Position numbers and translations under genes: made by a program
Shown: piece after piece, positions 1 to 11,106 of the stretch
Layout of the letters: each line of letters opens with the position of its first letter
How positions within the stretch are numbered: the stretch's first letter is position 1
The notes under the pieces: generated by a model
Database searches by the model: none
The model's input: only the letters and a program-made list of their open reading frames with translations
What the model was told of the DNA's origin: nothing
Assembly: GCA_019137255.1 (NCBI GenBank)
Contig: WPDH01000121.1
Location: 1 to 64,000, forward strand
Direction: 5' to 3'
From: Corinectria fuckeliana
Taxonomy: Eukaryota > Ascomycota > Sordariomycetes > Hypocreales > Nectriaceae
DNA length: 64,000 bases

Positions 1-660
1 AATACTATAAATTAATAAATAGGAATATTTATATTATTAATACTATTATCATAATAGCTGGTTAAAATGTAGAATACGCTTTACAGGTTAACCATAAGAA
101 CCTTCCTATTGCTCTATATAGCTATAATACTAGTCGTACAAGCTGTAACAGCTATGTTAGCTGTATTAACAAAAGTATTAGGTATTACTAAGGTGGTCTT
201 ATTAGAAGGAATTATTATGTTTTATATAGGCATATATTTAGTTATTTATCAGGTAGAAGGTGAGTCTATCAGATTAATAACAGAAGTAAATAAGAATATA
301 AGCGTAGGAAGCTATTAGCCGCAATTAGGGTAGTATATAGCACTAAGGGACTGTTTGCGGACCTCTAAGTAGGTGATTAGTTTATTCAGACAGAATATTA
401 TAAGCGTAGATAAAGAGGGCCTCTCTATAACAAAGGGAAGAAAAAGAAGGAAGTATGATAGAGCGTAGAGAGATATATAAGAGTATATAGCTACGTATAA
501 TTTCTTTTATTATTAATTAGTTACTATAGTGATAAAAACTTTAATCCTTTTGTATATAAATAAACAAGATAAAGATATAGTTCTTTATTATGATATAATG
601 TTGTATATAATTAAATAAAGCTCGTATGATACGGTAGGGTGACCCTAGTGCGAAAATTTA
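1..660. repeat. AT-rich, RIP-like repeat relic
   Basis: The first ~650 bases are far richer in A/T (many TA, TAT and ATA steps) than everything after about 700. This is the look of a transposon copy mutated by repeat-induced point mutation (C-to-T) in a filamentous ascomycete. A 69-codon open frame (109-318, +) is hydrophobic and looks like chance coding in AT-rich DNA. A further open stretch around 330-460 has a mildly protein-like look but I recognise no transposase or reverse transcriptase. The island probably continues left of the window. That it is an RIP relic is inferred from base composition only. Confidence 0.55.
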
Positions 661-1214
661 AAAAAAAGTTGATGTGAGACACCGGGCCCTATGGCCTTCC
701 GTACATTGACTATTGATTGATTCATCTTTACCCGCATTCTAACCCATTGAACCCCGAGTGCCTCAGGTGCCTCAGGCTCCCAGGCCCTATGACGGAAGTC
801 CCAGTGCTGCCCGGTCTTCAGTGGTGCGATCCCTGCTCCTGTGACGCAGGTCACTCCCGTCGTTGCGGGGTAGCCAGCCGGCATGTGGCATGCCCCGTTG
901 CGTTCAGGTGGGCGACGGCAAAACGCTGCGTGAGGTGCGCTCAGGTGATGAGACAACCCGACAACATAACATCGGGGCTGGCTGCCGCATCAACGCAACG
1001 GCCCATTCCCTCGCCCTAGCCTGAGCAGATACATAAATAACACTGCTGCTGCCCATCGTCTGTGCTCCGGTGAACTGTTTACCTTTTCCTCAATACTGAA
1101 TTCCAAAACACCGAACTCCCATACTCTGCATAGCATCACCTTACTGAGGGCGCACCTACATAGCTTGCCACCACATACAATCATAGCGTCTAATCCTCAC
1201 CACGAGCTCCCATC
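661..1214. other. Gene-free stretch upstream of the RPEL gene
   Basis: Base composition returns to normal here. Open frames on both strands (717-1019 and 645-956) overlap each other and match nothing I know. I read this as the boundary of the AT-rich island followed by the promoter and leader of the gene starting at 1215. Confidence 0.5.
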
Positions 1215-1663
1215 ATGTCTGACAACATCGAGGAGAGTTCCCGCCTGGTTGACGAGACCCCCATCTCGCCTATTCGTCCCGACCGTGAACGGAAGAACTC
1301 CCTCGAAAACCACCTTGCTAGTCGCCCAGAGCGCGCCGAGCTCGTCGACAGTGCGTCGCATCCCCCGATCCGCGACCATGTGACACCCTTTCGCTGACCA
1401 CTTGGCCCCCCAAACAGAAAACATTCTTCCAGCTTCCACAGCTGCGCCGGGCCTCCAGGCGCAGCAGAGGGAGGTGAGTCAAGCCCGGTCGCGAATGCCC
1501 ATGGTCAAGCCCACTTAGCTGACGAATGCTCGCCGCCTGTCTACAGCTCCAGAAGCACATGCTGGAGGACAGGCTCAACGACAAGATCTCGCACCGTCCT
1601 GCGCCCGAGGAGCTCATCAAAGGCGGCGTCCTGCTCAATGATCCGCGCGCCGAGGAGAAGTGA
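1215..1663 (+). CDS. RPEL-repeat protein (102 aa as read)
   Basis: Three exons: 1215-1350, 1418-1473 and 1547-1663. Introns have GTGCGT and GTGAGT donors, and the second carries a CTGAC branch site. The protein has two RPEL repeats, one around residues 27-47 (core RPERAEL) and one around 64-92 (core RPAPEEL). In animals RPEL motifs bind G-actin (MRTF, Phactr); in fungi small RPEL proteins occur but their role is not settled, so actin binding is only inferred. The reading ends at TGA 1661-1663 directly after AEEK. Just past it the shifted frame reads EAIEDQ, which resembles the acidic tail such proteins usually have, so a 2-nt deletion or another splice (a GTGAGG donor lies at the same spot) may have changed the end. 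The start ATG is the first in frame and sits in good context. Confidence 0.7.
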
Positions 1664-2665
1664 GGCGATCGAGGACCAGTTTACGCCTGGTGTGAGTGCC
1701 AGTTGGTGGCGCCTGAGGATGATGTAATACAACAAAGGATATCATATGCCGGTGGCTGCGGGGAGTGATCAGGCTTTAGGCTCTAACTTCCATCTGGCTG
1801 GACATTCGGGAACAAATGGGAAATGAAATTTTACTAGTCGACAACAGACTGGGCGCTTCACGGGATTGGGAATGGAATTTAGCATGGACTCGTCGTCCAC
1901 AAGACAGATTAATAACAGAAACGAGCATTGACTGGTCTCCATCGCACCCTCTCTGTGAGCTGCTTACCTACTATGTAGCTACATAGTAGACCCCTCTCCT
2001 CCACCCAGTGCCCAAACCCCCTGCGGATGGGAGGGAAGGGCCTCCCACTGGAGACCCCTGCTGGTGTTGGGCTGCTGCAAGCCTGCAAGGTACCACGACG
2101 AAACCCAATCGCCCACCCAACTCATTGGATGGCACCACCAGGACTTTGCAATTTGCAAAGAGCCACACGAAGTCAACTAGTTGGAGAAAAGAAGTAGGGA
2201 AAGAAATGATGGAGGGTAGCAAGGGGCTCAGGACCCCGGTTTTTGGGATAAATTTTGTTATCATTTGCTCCGAAAAGCTGCTTCGCGTTTGCCGGTTGAA
2301 AACCGAAGTTTCGGGACCCCCCCAATCTTCGTCTTGAAGAAACAAGAGATTACCGAAGCAGGGTCTCAAGACATCAGTGCGAGCCGCGGGGCCCTGGCAC
2401 TGCAAGGAGATGTACATGTACAATTGTAAAAGTGTGAAAAAAGCCCAATCCCAATACCAATCTCAAGCCCTAATGGCGAGTTGCCTGTGCGATATCCCCA
2501 AATTCCATGTCCATCATGCGTTGCGTGTTGATACAAGTGGGCGCCACCATGTAGGCGGCCCTTCAAAATCCCAGTCCTATATCGAAAACGCCAGTCCGTA
2601 CCGTAGCCCCATTTCATTACAGGTGTTGTCGTCAATCTAGTGTGTCGCAAGGAGAAGCATTTGGC
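1664..2665. other. Intergenic, 1.0 kb, no gene seen
   Basis: Lies between the end of the RPEL gene (+) and the end of the 88-aa gene (-), so it holds two 3' ends. Open frames here (1971-2423, 2008-2337, 2377-2640) overlap on opposite strands and look non-coding. It contains a perfect 22-bp palindrome at 1968-1989, listed separately. Confidence 0.5.
1968..1989. repeat. Perfect 22-bp palindrome
   Basis: The half-site CTACTATGTAG is followed immediately by its exact reverse complement, giving a palindrome centred on AGCT. Similar ACTA/TAGT/TACGTA-type motifs recur in other intergenic regions of the window. No function is known to me. Confidence 0.8.
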
Positions 2666-2986
2666 TCAGCGGCCAGTGTACGAGCCAACCTGAGGGGAGT
2701 TGGGATCGTAGACGACCTTGTGGTGGTTGATGACGATGTTGCGGCCGGAGCTGGAGGCGAGCGAGGCGTGCCTGGCTGGGTGTGGTGTTAGTGGGGCAGG
2801 CCTATTTGACAGATGCAGGCGACACTTACCAGCACCGTACTCCCGGTACTCGCCAGGGGAGATGGAACGAGGGGTTAAGCTACCTGAAGAGGAGGAACCG
2901 CAGGAAGCAGATGAGTTGCTGTAGGTGCTCCCGATGGAGGAGGGGGCCTTGTTCTGGTGAATCTGGACAGAGTAGGGGCTGCTCAT
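2666..2986 (-). CDS. Small Ser-rich protein of unknown function (88 aa)
   Basis: Two exons on the minus strand, 2830-2986 and 2666-2775, joined across a 54-nt intron (2776-2829) with a GTAAGT donor, a CTAAC branch site and a CCAG acceptor. The start ATG opens a Ser/Gly-rich N-terminal half (MSSPYSVQIHQNK...). The C-terminal half carries a tidy basic stretch (SGRNIVINHHKVVYDP) that looks like a conserved element. I see no signal peptide, membrane segment or known domain. The intron is a multiple of three without a stop, so retention would give a 106-aa form. Small proteins of this layout look familiar from other filamentous ascomycetes, but I cannot name a family. Confidence 0.55.
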   Translation of the reverse strand: MSSPYSVQIHQNKAPSSIGSTYSNSSASCGSSSSGSLTPRSISPGEYREYGAGKCRLHLSNRPAPLTPHPARHASLASSSGRNIVINHHKVVYDPNSPQVGSYTGR

Positions 2987-3094
2987 GGTTGCGGTTGTGT
3001 TTGGTGATGTAGGTTGTGTAGTGCAACAAGGTATATTGAGGTCAGAAGTGTTGCGGATGGCAAAAGCTTTGGCGTAAGTGTGTAAAGGCTGGGT

Positions 3095-3118
3095 GATTGT
3101 GATTGTGATTGTGATTGT
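3095..3118. repeat. (GATTGT)4 microsatellite
   Basis: Four tandem copies of GATTGT lie about 110 bp upstream of the start of the 88-aa gene, probably in its leader or promoter. Confidence 0.85.
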
Positions 3119-3651
3119 GTTTGTCTGAAGACTGAGTGACTGAGGATGAGAAGACAAGAAGGCAGCTCTTGGGGCGAGGAGGATGGCATATTTGTAGAGC
3201 TTGAGCCCTCTCAGCCATGAGGAGGGCAAGGAGCCTACGAGTACGTACCCAAGACTCATCTACTACTCGATCCTAAAACTGCCTGGAGCCAGGATTACCA
3301 GGCAAGGAAGGACGAGCACAAGGCAACCTCTGGGCTAACTAGCTTGAAGATACCCCGTAGTCACGGTTGTGGCAGAGACGGCCAGTGACTCAAGCAAGGG
3401 CCGCCCAGATGACCGGGCACCCGACCTCACCCCCGGTCCTCGGCAGAGCAAGCGTCCGCGACAGGGGAAGACAGGGCGTTGGAAATCATTGGGCACCAAG
3501 CCAGGCGTGTAAGGACCTGTCAAAAAGCGATTGACCAGGGGCCAGGTTCTGTGTCGGCCCGCCTGGCATTCAAGTCGCCGTGCAAAAGGATGGCGCATGG
3601 GCGAAGTGGCAAAAACAACGGTATCACAAAGCGACCAAGTGTAAGTAAGAG

Positions 3652-3713
3652 GCTGTGCTGGGTGCTGCGCTGGGTGCTGCGCTGGGTGCTGCGCTGGATG
3701 CTGTGTTGGTTGC
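3652..3713. repeat. 12-bp tandem repeat (GCTGGGTGCTGC)
   Basis: Roughly four to five copies of a 12-bp unit, the last ones diverged. It is an imperfect minisatellite in non-coding DNA. Confidence 0.8.
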
Positions 3714-5753
3714 TCGACAAGCTACAAAGTACGAGGCGAACTATTGGGCAACCCCCAAAAATTGTCCGCCCGTGCCAGGCAGGGCAAGCCAAGCCCAGGA
3801 CGTGCGCCCCAAACCAGCCAGAAGCACTCGTGGTCGACGCCGTGAAGAAGAAAAAAGGCCCCGGCGACGCCAAAAAAGGAAACCTGACGCCAAAGGCGTG
3901 AATACAGCCGTGGTGGTTGCCTGCCAGACAAGGGGGTAATGACGGCGGCTGTGAACTCGGTCAGCACTTTCAGTCGCCATGTGAGACATGTGAGTAGGTA
4001 AGCTGCCCGTGGGCGCATGAAGCCACACAGGCATACAGGCACCAAAGCAAGGCACCAGCCGGCGCACAGTCCAGTCAAGCAATACCAGCGTCGACCATCG
4101 TGGACCACTCGCTCACACTTCATCGCTGCGTTGGGACGCCTTCTGGACGCTGAATGGGCTTGCGCATTTTCCGAAATCACAAACCAACGTGTCTCAGGTC
4201 CAGCCAAGTAAACTAACACGTCGTTTTGCTTTTTACCATTTGGTCCTCGTCGTTGCACGCCCTGCCCCCATCGCCGTGAAGTCTCAACGGGCATCGCCCC
4301 GGCTTAGAGCCCTTGAGTCATCGATGCCCAAGGCAAGGCAATGGATGAGTGCCTGAAGCCCGCGATCGAACGCCTCCCGTCAAGTCGGAAAGGGGGGGTT
4401 GATTTACGTCGTCCTGTTTCGGTCGCTTTTGGAGTTGAAGTCATTAGTCTGTCTACCTCCAGCTGTGGACGAAACGAAGCATCGGGAGCGCATCTTCCAG
4501 GGCTCTTCCAGGTTCCATTTGTTTGGTGGGGTCCCGCAGGTGCACCACTGCAGGCGCGCATGCGGCATGTCTGGCGTTGGTTGTCGATCCGTCCTAACTG
4601 GATCCTTGTGCATGCTGCTGCAGGAACTGGAAAGTCTGGTTGAGATGCCCAATCGAGCTGGATCGGGGGGTGGTAACCCCATCTGTTGAACGAGATTCGC
4701 CCTGAACGCGGATCACGCGCTCAGGTGAGTGATGATGGGCAACGACCATCCACCCCTTTGCAGCGAAGGCGAGATGAAGCAAGCAATAGGCCTATGTTCT
4801 CAATGCTTGGCCACGCAATGTCTAGCTTAGACCCTTAGCAGGCGAATTCTTGTGCTACGATGGTGCTGTACTGCCGGGTTCATGGCTGTCACGACTCATG
4901 CGACTGATTGATGATCAGCCGGCTGCCCATTTGCTCGCCTCTCCTTCAAAATATCGCCCAGTGACGTTGCTGCAATGCCCGAGGGCGCGACGGCGAATCC
5001 GCGTCCAGCCTCGGGTCGCATATAATTAGCAGCACTCATAATTAGAACTGAATCCGTAGGTCAACGCACTTTTACGAACGGAAGTCGTCATGGGTCACAT
5101 GGAAAAGCAAAGGGGTTGAAATTCGCCCTGTTCTTTGCCGTCGCCCTACGATCGACAATCTGCACTGGGACGACTGATGTGCGCTGTCGCTATCGCTGGA
5201 GCCAGCGTGACTTGGGATCCGGGCTTGGTTGGGTGATGGCATCCCACCAAAACCGCCCAGAGAGGATTGTGATCTGAGCCCGATCAGTCGGTACGGTGCC
5301 CCTGCAATCCCCTTCGTCCGCTCGATTCGGTAGGTACGAGGTAGACTATTCCAATCCGTCAGCCTGTCCCTTTCGTCACCGGCGGCAATAACATCATGAG
5401 ATGGCAGTTCTAGTAATAATGGGTGCTCGAATTGCACTGCAGAGAGAGAAAACAGTGCCCATTGGCCAATAGTCCGTGGCTCTCCCCTGCGGACGCTTGC
5501 ACCACAGCTAGGGGCAGTCCCCGAGGTCAGCTGGGAGCCCCTCGGAGCTTGCTGGGAGGGCCACGTCGTCACCTGGTATCTCAGGGCCAACCATCAAATC
5601 TGCATCGCCCGTCACCCCGCCCCTCCAAAACAACCAACAAACAAACCACGTCCGACGTCACTAGACAGTCATTTCTCCGTCCGCTTCCGTATTTCCGTCC
5701 CTGTGCCAGAACCCACCAATCCCGCAAACCACAGACCGCAGAAACCGCCCACG

Positions 5754-6602
5754 ATGAAGGCCGCACTCCTCCTCTCCGTCCTCGCCTCTGCCGCCGTAGG
5801 CGTTGTCGCCGCCGCCGAGCTCGAAGTCGAAGTGACCGTCCCCGTCAACTGCGAGCGCAAGACGCAGAAGGGAGACAAGGTCTCCATGCACTACCGTGGC
5901 ACCCTGCAGGCCACCGGCAAGCAGTTTGATGCCAGTACGTCTTTTCCCCGCGGGGAATTGGCTCGAGACCTGTCCGTCCGCTGACCACTGACCGCTTCTC
6001 AAGGTATCGACCGTGGCGTCCCCTTCTCCTTCAAGCTGGGCACCGGCCAGGTCATCAAGGGGTATGTAGTAGCCTCGTGACGACGCATGCGAGCCTGATG
6101 ATGCTGACAACGATGCAAGATGGGATCAGGGTCTGATTGATATGTGCATTGGCGAGAAGAGGTTTGTGACGACGGCCTGGCCGCATCTCCGGTGACGTCC
6201 CGTGCTGACTTTCTCTCAGGAAGTTGACCATCCCTCCCGAGTACGGCTACGGCCAGCGTGCCATCGGCCCTATCCCAGCTGGATCGACCCTCGGTACGAT
6301 TATCCCAGACTGATTGCACCCGAAGCGCAACTGACGCCAGATGTACAGTTTTCGAGACTGAACTCCTTGGCATTACCGGTGTCGACACGCCCAAGCCCGA
6401 GGACATCGACTACGTCAAGCTCGAGCCTATCGTCTCCGCTGCTGAGTCCGCCGAGTCCGCCGCCTCGTCTGTCGAGGAGGCCGTCGAGAACTCTGCCCAG
6501 GGCGTTGCCGGCAAGGTTGCCAGCGCCGTGGCCGACGCCGCCGACGTTGCCAAGACTATCCTCATCGACACTGATGACTCGGCCCCCCACGAGGAGCTGT
6601 AA
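5754..6602 (+). CDS. FKBP2: ER FKBP-type peptidyl-prolyl isomerase (FKBP2 type, 202 aa)
   Basis: Five exons: 5754-5934, 6004-6061, 6120-6161, 6220-6293 and 6349-6602. Residues 1-20 form a signal peptide (hydrophobic, Ala-rich). The FKBP domain follows (~35-130) with the family marks GDKVSMHYRGTL, a FKLGTGQVIKGWDQG core and TIPPEYGYG. The domain catalyses cis-trans isomerisation of peptidyl-prolyl bonds and binds FK506/rapamycin in the family. A C-terminal extension of about 65 residues is Ala/Val/Glu-rich, acidic and probably helical. The protein ends in HEEL, an HDEL-like ER-retrieval signal, so it should be a luminal folding factor. Bacterial or yeast FKBP2 lack such a long tail, while many filamentous fungi have one. 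The ATG chosen is the only one giving a signal peptide. Confidence 0.93.
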
Positions 6603-8755
6603 CGACGATCTATATGACTATAATTACTGCATAGAGGTGGTCTTAGGACAGAAAGATGTGATGGTTTTACGGAGCTCCAATGTTTTCAAAGGGCCCACGC
6701 TTTGTTTTCACGTATTGACGCGTGCAGCGCTAGCGTTTCTCTTGCACAAACCAGTGTCATGTCCGAGATGCTGTCACTGAACTTGAAATGATACGGCGCG
6801 ATGCCATTATCCGGGTGAAAGAGTCGACATTGGCGGGGACTAAATACGGCACTCAGTATCGTGAGCTCGTCCCTAATCGCCGCCGAAGAGATGGGTGTCC
6901 ATCGCAGTGACAACCTGTGTGCGGGGAGGGAGGGAGACGTCCATGTTGTATCGTGTTGTCAAGAGACACAGTGTCCGTGTAAATGAAGTGATACTGACGG
7001 AAAGGGACTTTGGTTTATTGGGACTAGACTAGCGGGTGGGTTGAGCAAGCTGGGAAGCGGAAGCATGGAGTTAACCGACCACCGGAAGATGGCTACATTA
7101 AACACTTGCGGGAAAGAACAAATCACTGCTAGTCTGCCACGTTCCGAGCTACTTACTAAGTACTACTTAGTATTGGGAGCATGGTCACGTACCCGCGGGT
7201 AAGAAGGGGGCCGTCTCAAGCTAATGTCCAACGTAAGCACCAGGACCTTCTCGGGATGCAACATTTATATATGGCATGCTTGAGCTGGAGCATCGAGGAT
7301 ATGGAAGGCTCCTAGGAGAAGCCGTAGGTCTGTACAAAAAGGCAAAAGCAGACGTAAGTACGTATGTAGATATCCAACCACGTACTTGAGTTGAAACTCG
7401 AGGCGGCGATAAGATAGGGCGACGCAATTGAGCTGCTCCGCCACCATCGATCTTGCAGAGCCAAGGACTTGGCGGCCGGAACGGCAGGGCGACTCATCCG
7501 AGAGCCACTCACAGCTGCCATGTCGCATTCTTTCGGTATCCTTGAAGTTGAGGGCTTCGGCCTACGGCAAGCATGGAAGTGCCTAACTTAGCCTGTCTAA
7601 TAAAGGCGTGCTTCGTGGCAACAGAATTCATCATGATAGCATGATCGTTTGGCAATAGTGACAGGTGTCGGACAGTCAGCCATATGTACATAGAATGGGT
7701 GAGCGTCGAATGGTGGCCGTTGATTTCCCAAAGTTCCATTTGGCGGTCTCCATCTCCACTGATACCCGCCCGTATCGTTGCCAACCCAAAGCTCGTCGGG
7801 GGGACCTACCCACTAATTAATAGCCCGCGGGGGGCCCGGGAGCTAAGGGGCGGGCGCGCCAAAGGCCGGGAGGGACGGGAGGTTATACTGGCAGCTTGAG
7901 CTGGAGCTTCCGTAGCCCCATCATAGGCAAGAGGCTTCAGGCTTCAAGGGATGATGCGCCATCATCGAATATGTTTCGACGGACACGACACACCGGCCCC
8001 AGTCTCCGTTGCCGCCCTGGCCGAGTTGGCTCCCTCTTGGCTGCTATCCCGGTCGTAGCTCACGCCCCGGGCTCCATCTGGATCCATCCCCATCCGACTC
8101 ACCTCTCTCGCGGAGGGCTTGCGGGCGCCAGAGCGAGAGACGACGACGACTAGTCCGGGGCCCATGGCCGGTGGTGCAAGGGGCAAAGAGCCTGCGCCAA
8201 CACAGGTCGCAATTGGGAATTAGGGGAGGTACCTGAGATGGCACCAACTCTCGGCGGCTTTGCCCTTGGCTCTCGCGTCCCCTTCAAACATGCGTGGATC
8301 CCATCGAATCTTCAACCTCACCGCGACTGGCCCCTGCGCTGCCAGTTGTCACAGCTTCACCCATACTAATAATACCACACTAATAATAAGGGATCTCACC
8401 CCGTCATTCATCTCGTCATCTCATCGTTTCGTACGTACCTGCCTATTTCTGTGATTGCGCTTTTACTTCTTTGTCTTGTTCTCTCTCCCTGACTCTCCCT
8501 TTCGTCTCTTTGTTTCCGCATTTCTCACCTCCATTCTCGGCATCCTCGTGCGCTTCACCTTGCTGTACCAACGTCATCGCCAATTTTCGCTCTCGCTCTC
8601 GCCCTCGACCCATCCGCAATGTCCTCGCTCTTCAGATAACGCGCCCTCGTTCTCCCTTCCTCTTTCGTGCCTTGCGAGGCTCCGCACCGTCCTCTCGGGA
8701 GCTTCCCCTGTAGCGCTGGCGCATCCTTCCCCTGGCTTGCATCTCAACCTCCAAG
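6603..8755. other. Intergenic, 2.15 kb, no gene seen
   Basis: Holds the 3' end of FKBP2 and the promoter and leader of the TRK transporter. From about 8400 to 8720 the plus strand is strongly C/T-rich, a common feature of fungal leaders. A TACTACTTAG-type motif lies at 7156-7170. Open frames around 7684-8250 are short and overlap on both strands. Confidence 0.5.
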
Positions 8756-11106
8756 ATGCTGGCTTCAACCAAGACTCGCTGGGACGACCTGCTCGAGGAG
8801 CATCCCCGTCTTGCGTCTATCGTCTCGACTCTCCGCGGCAGCTTCCCGCCTATCAACTTCATCACCGTCCACTACGCCTACTTCATCTTCGTATCCCTGC
8901 TGGCCTCCGTTATCCTCTGGGGCTCCAGTAACCCGCACAAAAGCATCGGCTATGTTGATTGCCTGTTCCTCGTCGTGTCCGCCTTCACCAACACCGGTCT
9001 TAACTCGGTGGACCTCAGCAAGTTAACGACATGGCAGCAGGTTTTGATATGGATTCTGTTCATCATCGGCAGTGCCATCTGGGTCTCGGTTTGGACCGTC
9101 CTGGCACGCAAACATGCCTTCGAAAAACGCTTCGAGGATATTGTTGAGGCCGAACGTGACAGTCGGAAACGCCGTGATGCTGCCAAGCAGACCCTCCCCT
9201 TTCGCAAATTCTTTTCCTTCGACAAGTACAAGACGTCGCCGCCTGCGACCGGCGGCGTCCTGCCAGGCTTGGGCACTCTTCAACGTATTTCGGAGAAGGA
9301 CGAAGAAAAGTCCCAGGATCCCAGCGACTCGCTTGCTGTTGGCACCAATGTCCGCCGCATAGTCTCTGCGCCTGAAGGGTCTATCCACTCGGACACGGAG
9401 GAGCATTCCAGCAGGACCACGACGCTCGCATCAGAGGTAGATGTCTCTCAACAAGATCATATTAGATTCGCCCAGTCTTTTGGACGCCGACCCGAACAAA
9501 GAGGCAGCGCTTCCATCTATCGACACAACGACGAAGGAACGAACGGAGGTACCGGCCGACCATCCACTGCAGGTTCTGCGCGTTCCGCGAATTCCGCCAA
9601 CTCAGACGAGCCAGAAGACTTTCTTCTCCACTGGAAGAAGATCTTGGGCCACCACAATGTCAGTAAAAGGGGCCAGTTCTTCGACCTGACTTCAGAGGAG
9701 CGGGAGGCACTCGGAGGTTGTGAATACCGTGCCCTGAAGATCCTCGCCGTCACTGTCCCCATGTACGGCTTCCTGTGGCAGTTTCTCGGTGCTATTGCCC
9801 TGGGTGCTTGGATCGCCGTCAACAACCCAGATGCCGCAAGAGATTACGGCGCGAACCCCTGGTGGTCTGGAATTTTCTTGTCCGCCTCCGCCTTCAACAA
9901 CGCCGGAATGTCTGTCATTGACGCCGGCATGACTGTCTTCCAAGGCTCGTACTTTGTCTTGTTCGTCGTTGGCCTACTCGTTCTCGCTGGAAACACAGCC
10001 TACCCTCTATTCTTGCGGTTTATTCTCTGGTCGATGCTTCAGGTGCTCAAACTAACTACAACCTCGTCTACATACGGGCCCTGGAAAGAGACGATCGAGT
10101 TCATCCTCAAATACCCCAGACGAGTCTACACCACGCTCTTCCCGTCACACGCTACCTGGTGGCTTCTTATTGTACTGGTTCTAATCAACACAATCGACTG
10201 GGTCGCGTTTGAGGTCCTGAATATTGGGAACCCTACCATTGAGGCACTGCCTATGGCGGACCGGATTTTTGCTGGCTGGTTCCAGGCAATTGGTAGACCA
10301 ACACCTAATTTTCGTCCTAGTATTAATGACTAACGCTCTGTCTAGCTGTACGCGCTGCCGGATTTGCCGTCGTCTCCATTGCTGCGCTTTACCCTACCGT
10401 CCAGCTGTTGTACATGGTCATGATGTACATCTCCGTCTATCCCGTGTCCATCACGATGCGCCACTCCAACGTCTACGAGGAGAGGTCGCTCGGAATTTAC
10501 GACGATGACCCAGCAGCTACGGAGCAGGAGGAGGCCGAAACAGTCACGCTTCCTTCAAATAATGATGATCCGGCCAAAAGAAATCTTCGACGAAGAGCCA
10601 CTGCTGCGGTCGTTAGTAAGACCCACAAGGGAATCAAGAGATCGATGACGTTTCAGGGTGTCGGTGTGACCCCGGCCAAGGGCGAGAACAACTCCCCGGT
10701 CTCCTTCATCGGGCAGCAGATCCGAGGCCAACTTGCCCACGATTTGTGGTGGCTAGTCGTGCCATTGCTCATCATCATGATCATCGAAACGGACCACTTC
10801 CTAGACCGGCCTCTCACCTACAGCATATTCAACGTGCTGTTCGAGGTGGTCTCTGCCTACGGGTGCGTTGGCCTGTCCATTGGCTTTCCCGGCGCCAACT
10901 ACAGTTTCTCCGGCGGTATGCACAACGGCAGCAAGATCGTCCTGTGCATTGTCATGCTGAGGGGACGTCACCGAGGCCTGCCCGTCGCCCTGGACAAGGC
11001 GGTGAGGTTGCCAAAGGAGAAGCTGCACAAGGAGGAAGAGGAAGACTCGCGGATCAGGCGGACCATGACTCTGAACATGGACCGAATTGCCAGTCGGGAT
11101 GCCTAG
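8756..11106 (+). CDS. TRK1: TRK-type potassium transporter (765 aa)
   Basis: Two exons, 8756-10292 and 10346-11106, with a 53-nt intron (GTAGAC donor, CTAAC branch, CTAG acceptor). This is the fungal TRK/HKT family of plasma-membrane K+ uptake systems, built from four membrane-pore-membrane units. All four pore loops are visible, with the filter glycines at about G81 (FTNTGLNS), G384 (FNNAGMSV), G518 (VRAAGFA, made by the splice) and G688 (CVGLSIGFPG). A long hydrophilic cytoplasmic loop (~residues 125-330) separates units 1 and 2, and a second charged loop lies between units 3 and 4. The tail carries IVMLRGRHRGLPVALD, a block typical of the fungal family. The start ATG ends a pyrimidine-rich leader. 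It is convergent with the polymerase kappa gene. Confidence 0.95.

Larger units (their letters stand above)
2987..5753. other. Divergent intergenic region, 2.8 kb, no gene seen
   Basis: Separates the 88-aa gene (-) from FKBP2 (+), so it should contain both promoters. It holds a hexanucleotide microsatellite (3095-3118) and a 12-bp tandem repeat (3652-3713). The longest open frames (3722-4294 and 5072-5590, both minus) are Arg/Cys/Ser-rich and mirrored by frames on the other strand. I regard them as chance. Confidence 0.5.

Noticed and set aside
5072..5590. 172-codon minus-strand frame upstream of FKBP2
   Set aside because: No domain, Ser/Arg-rich and opposed by another open frame; probably promoter DNA.
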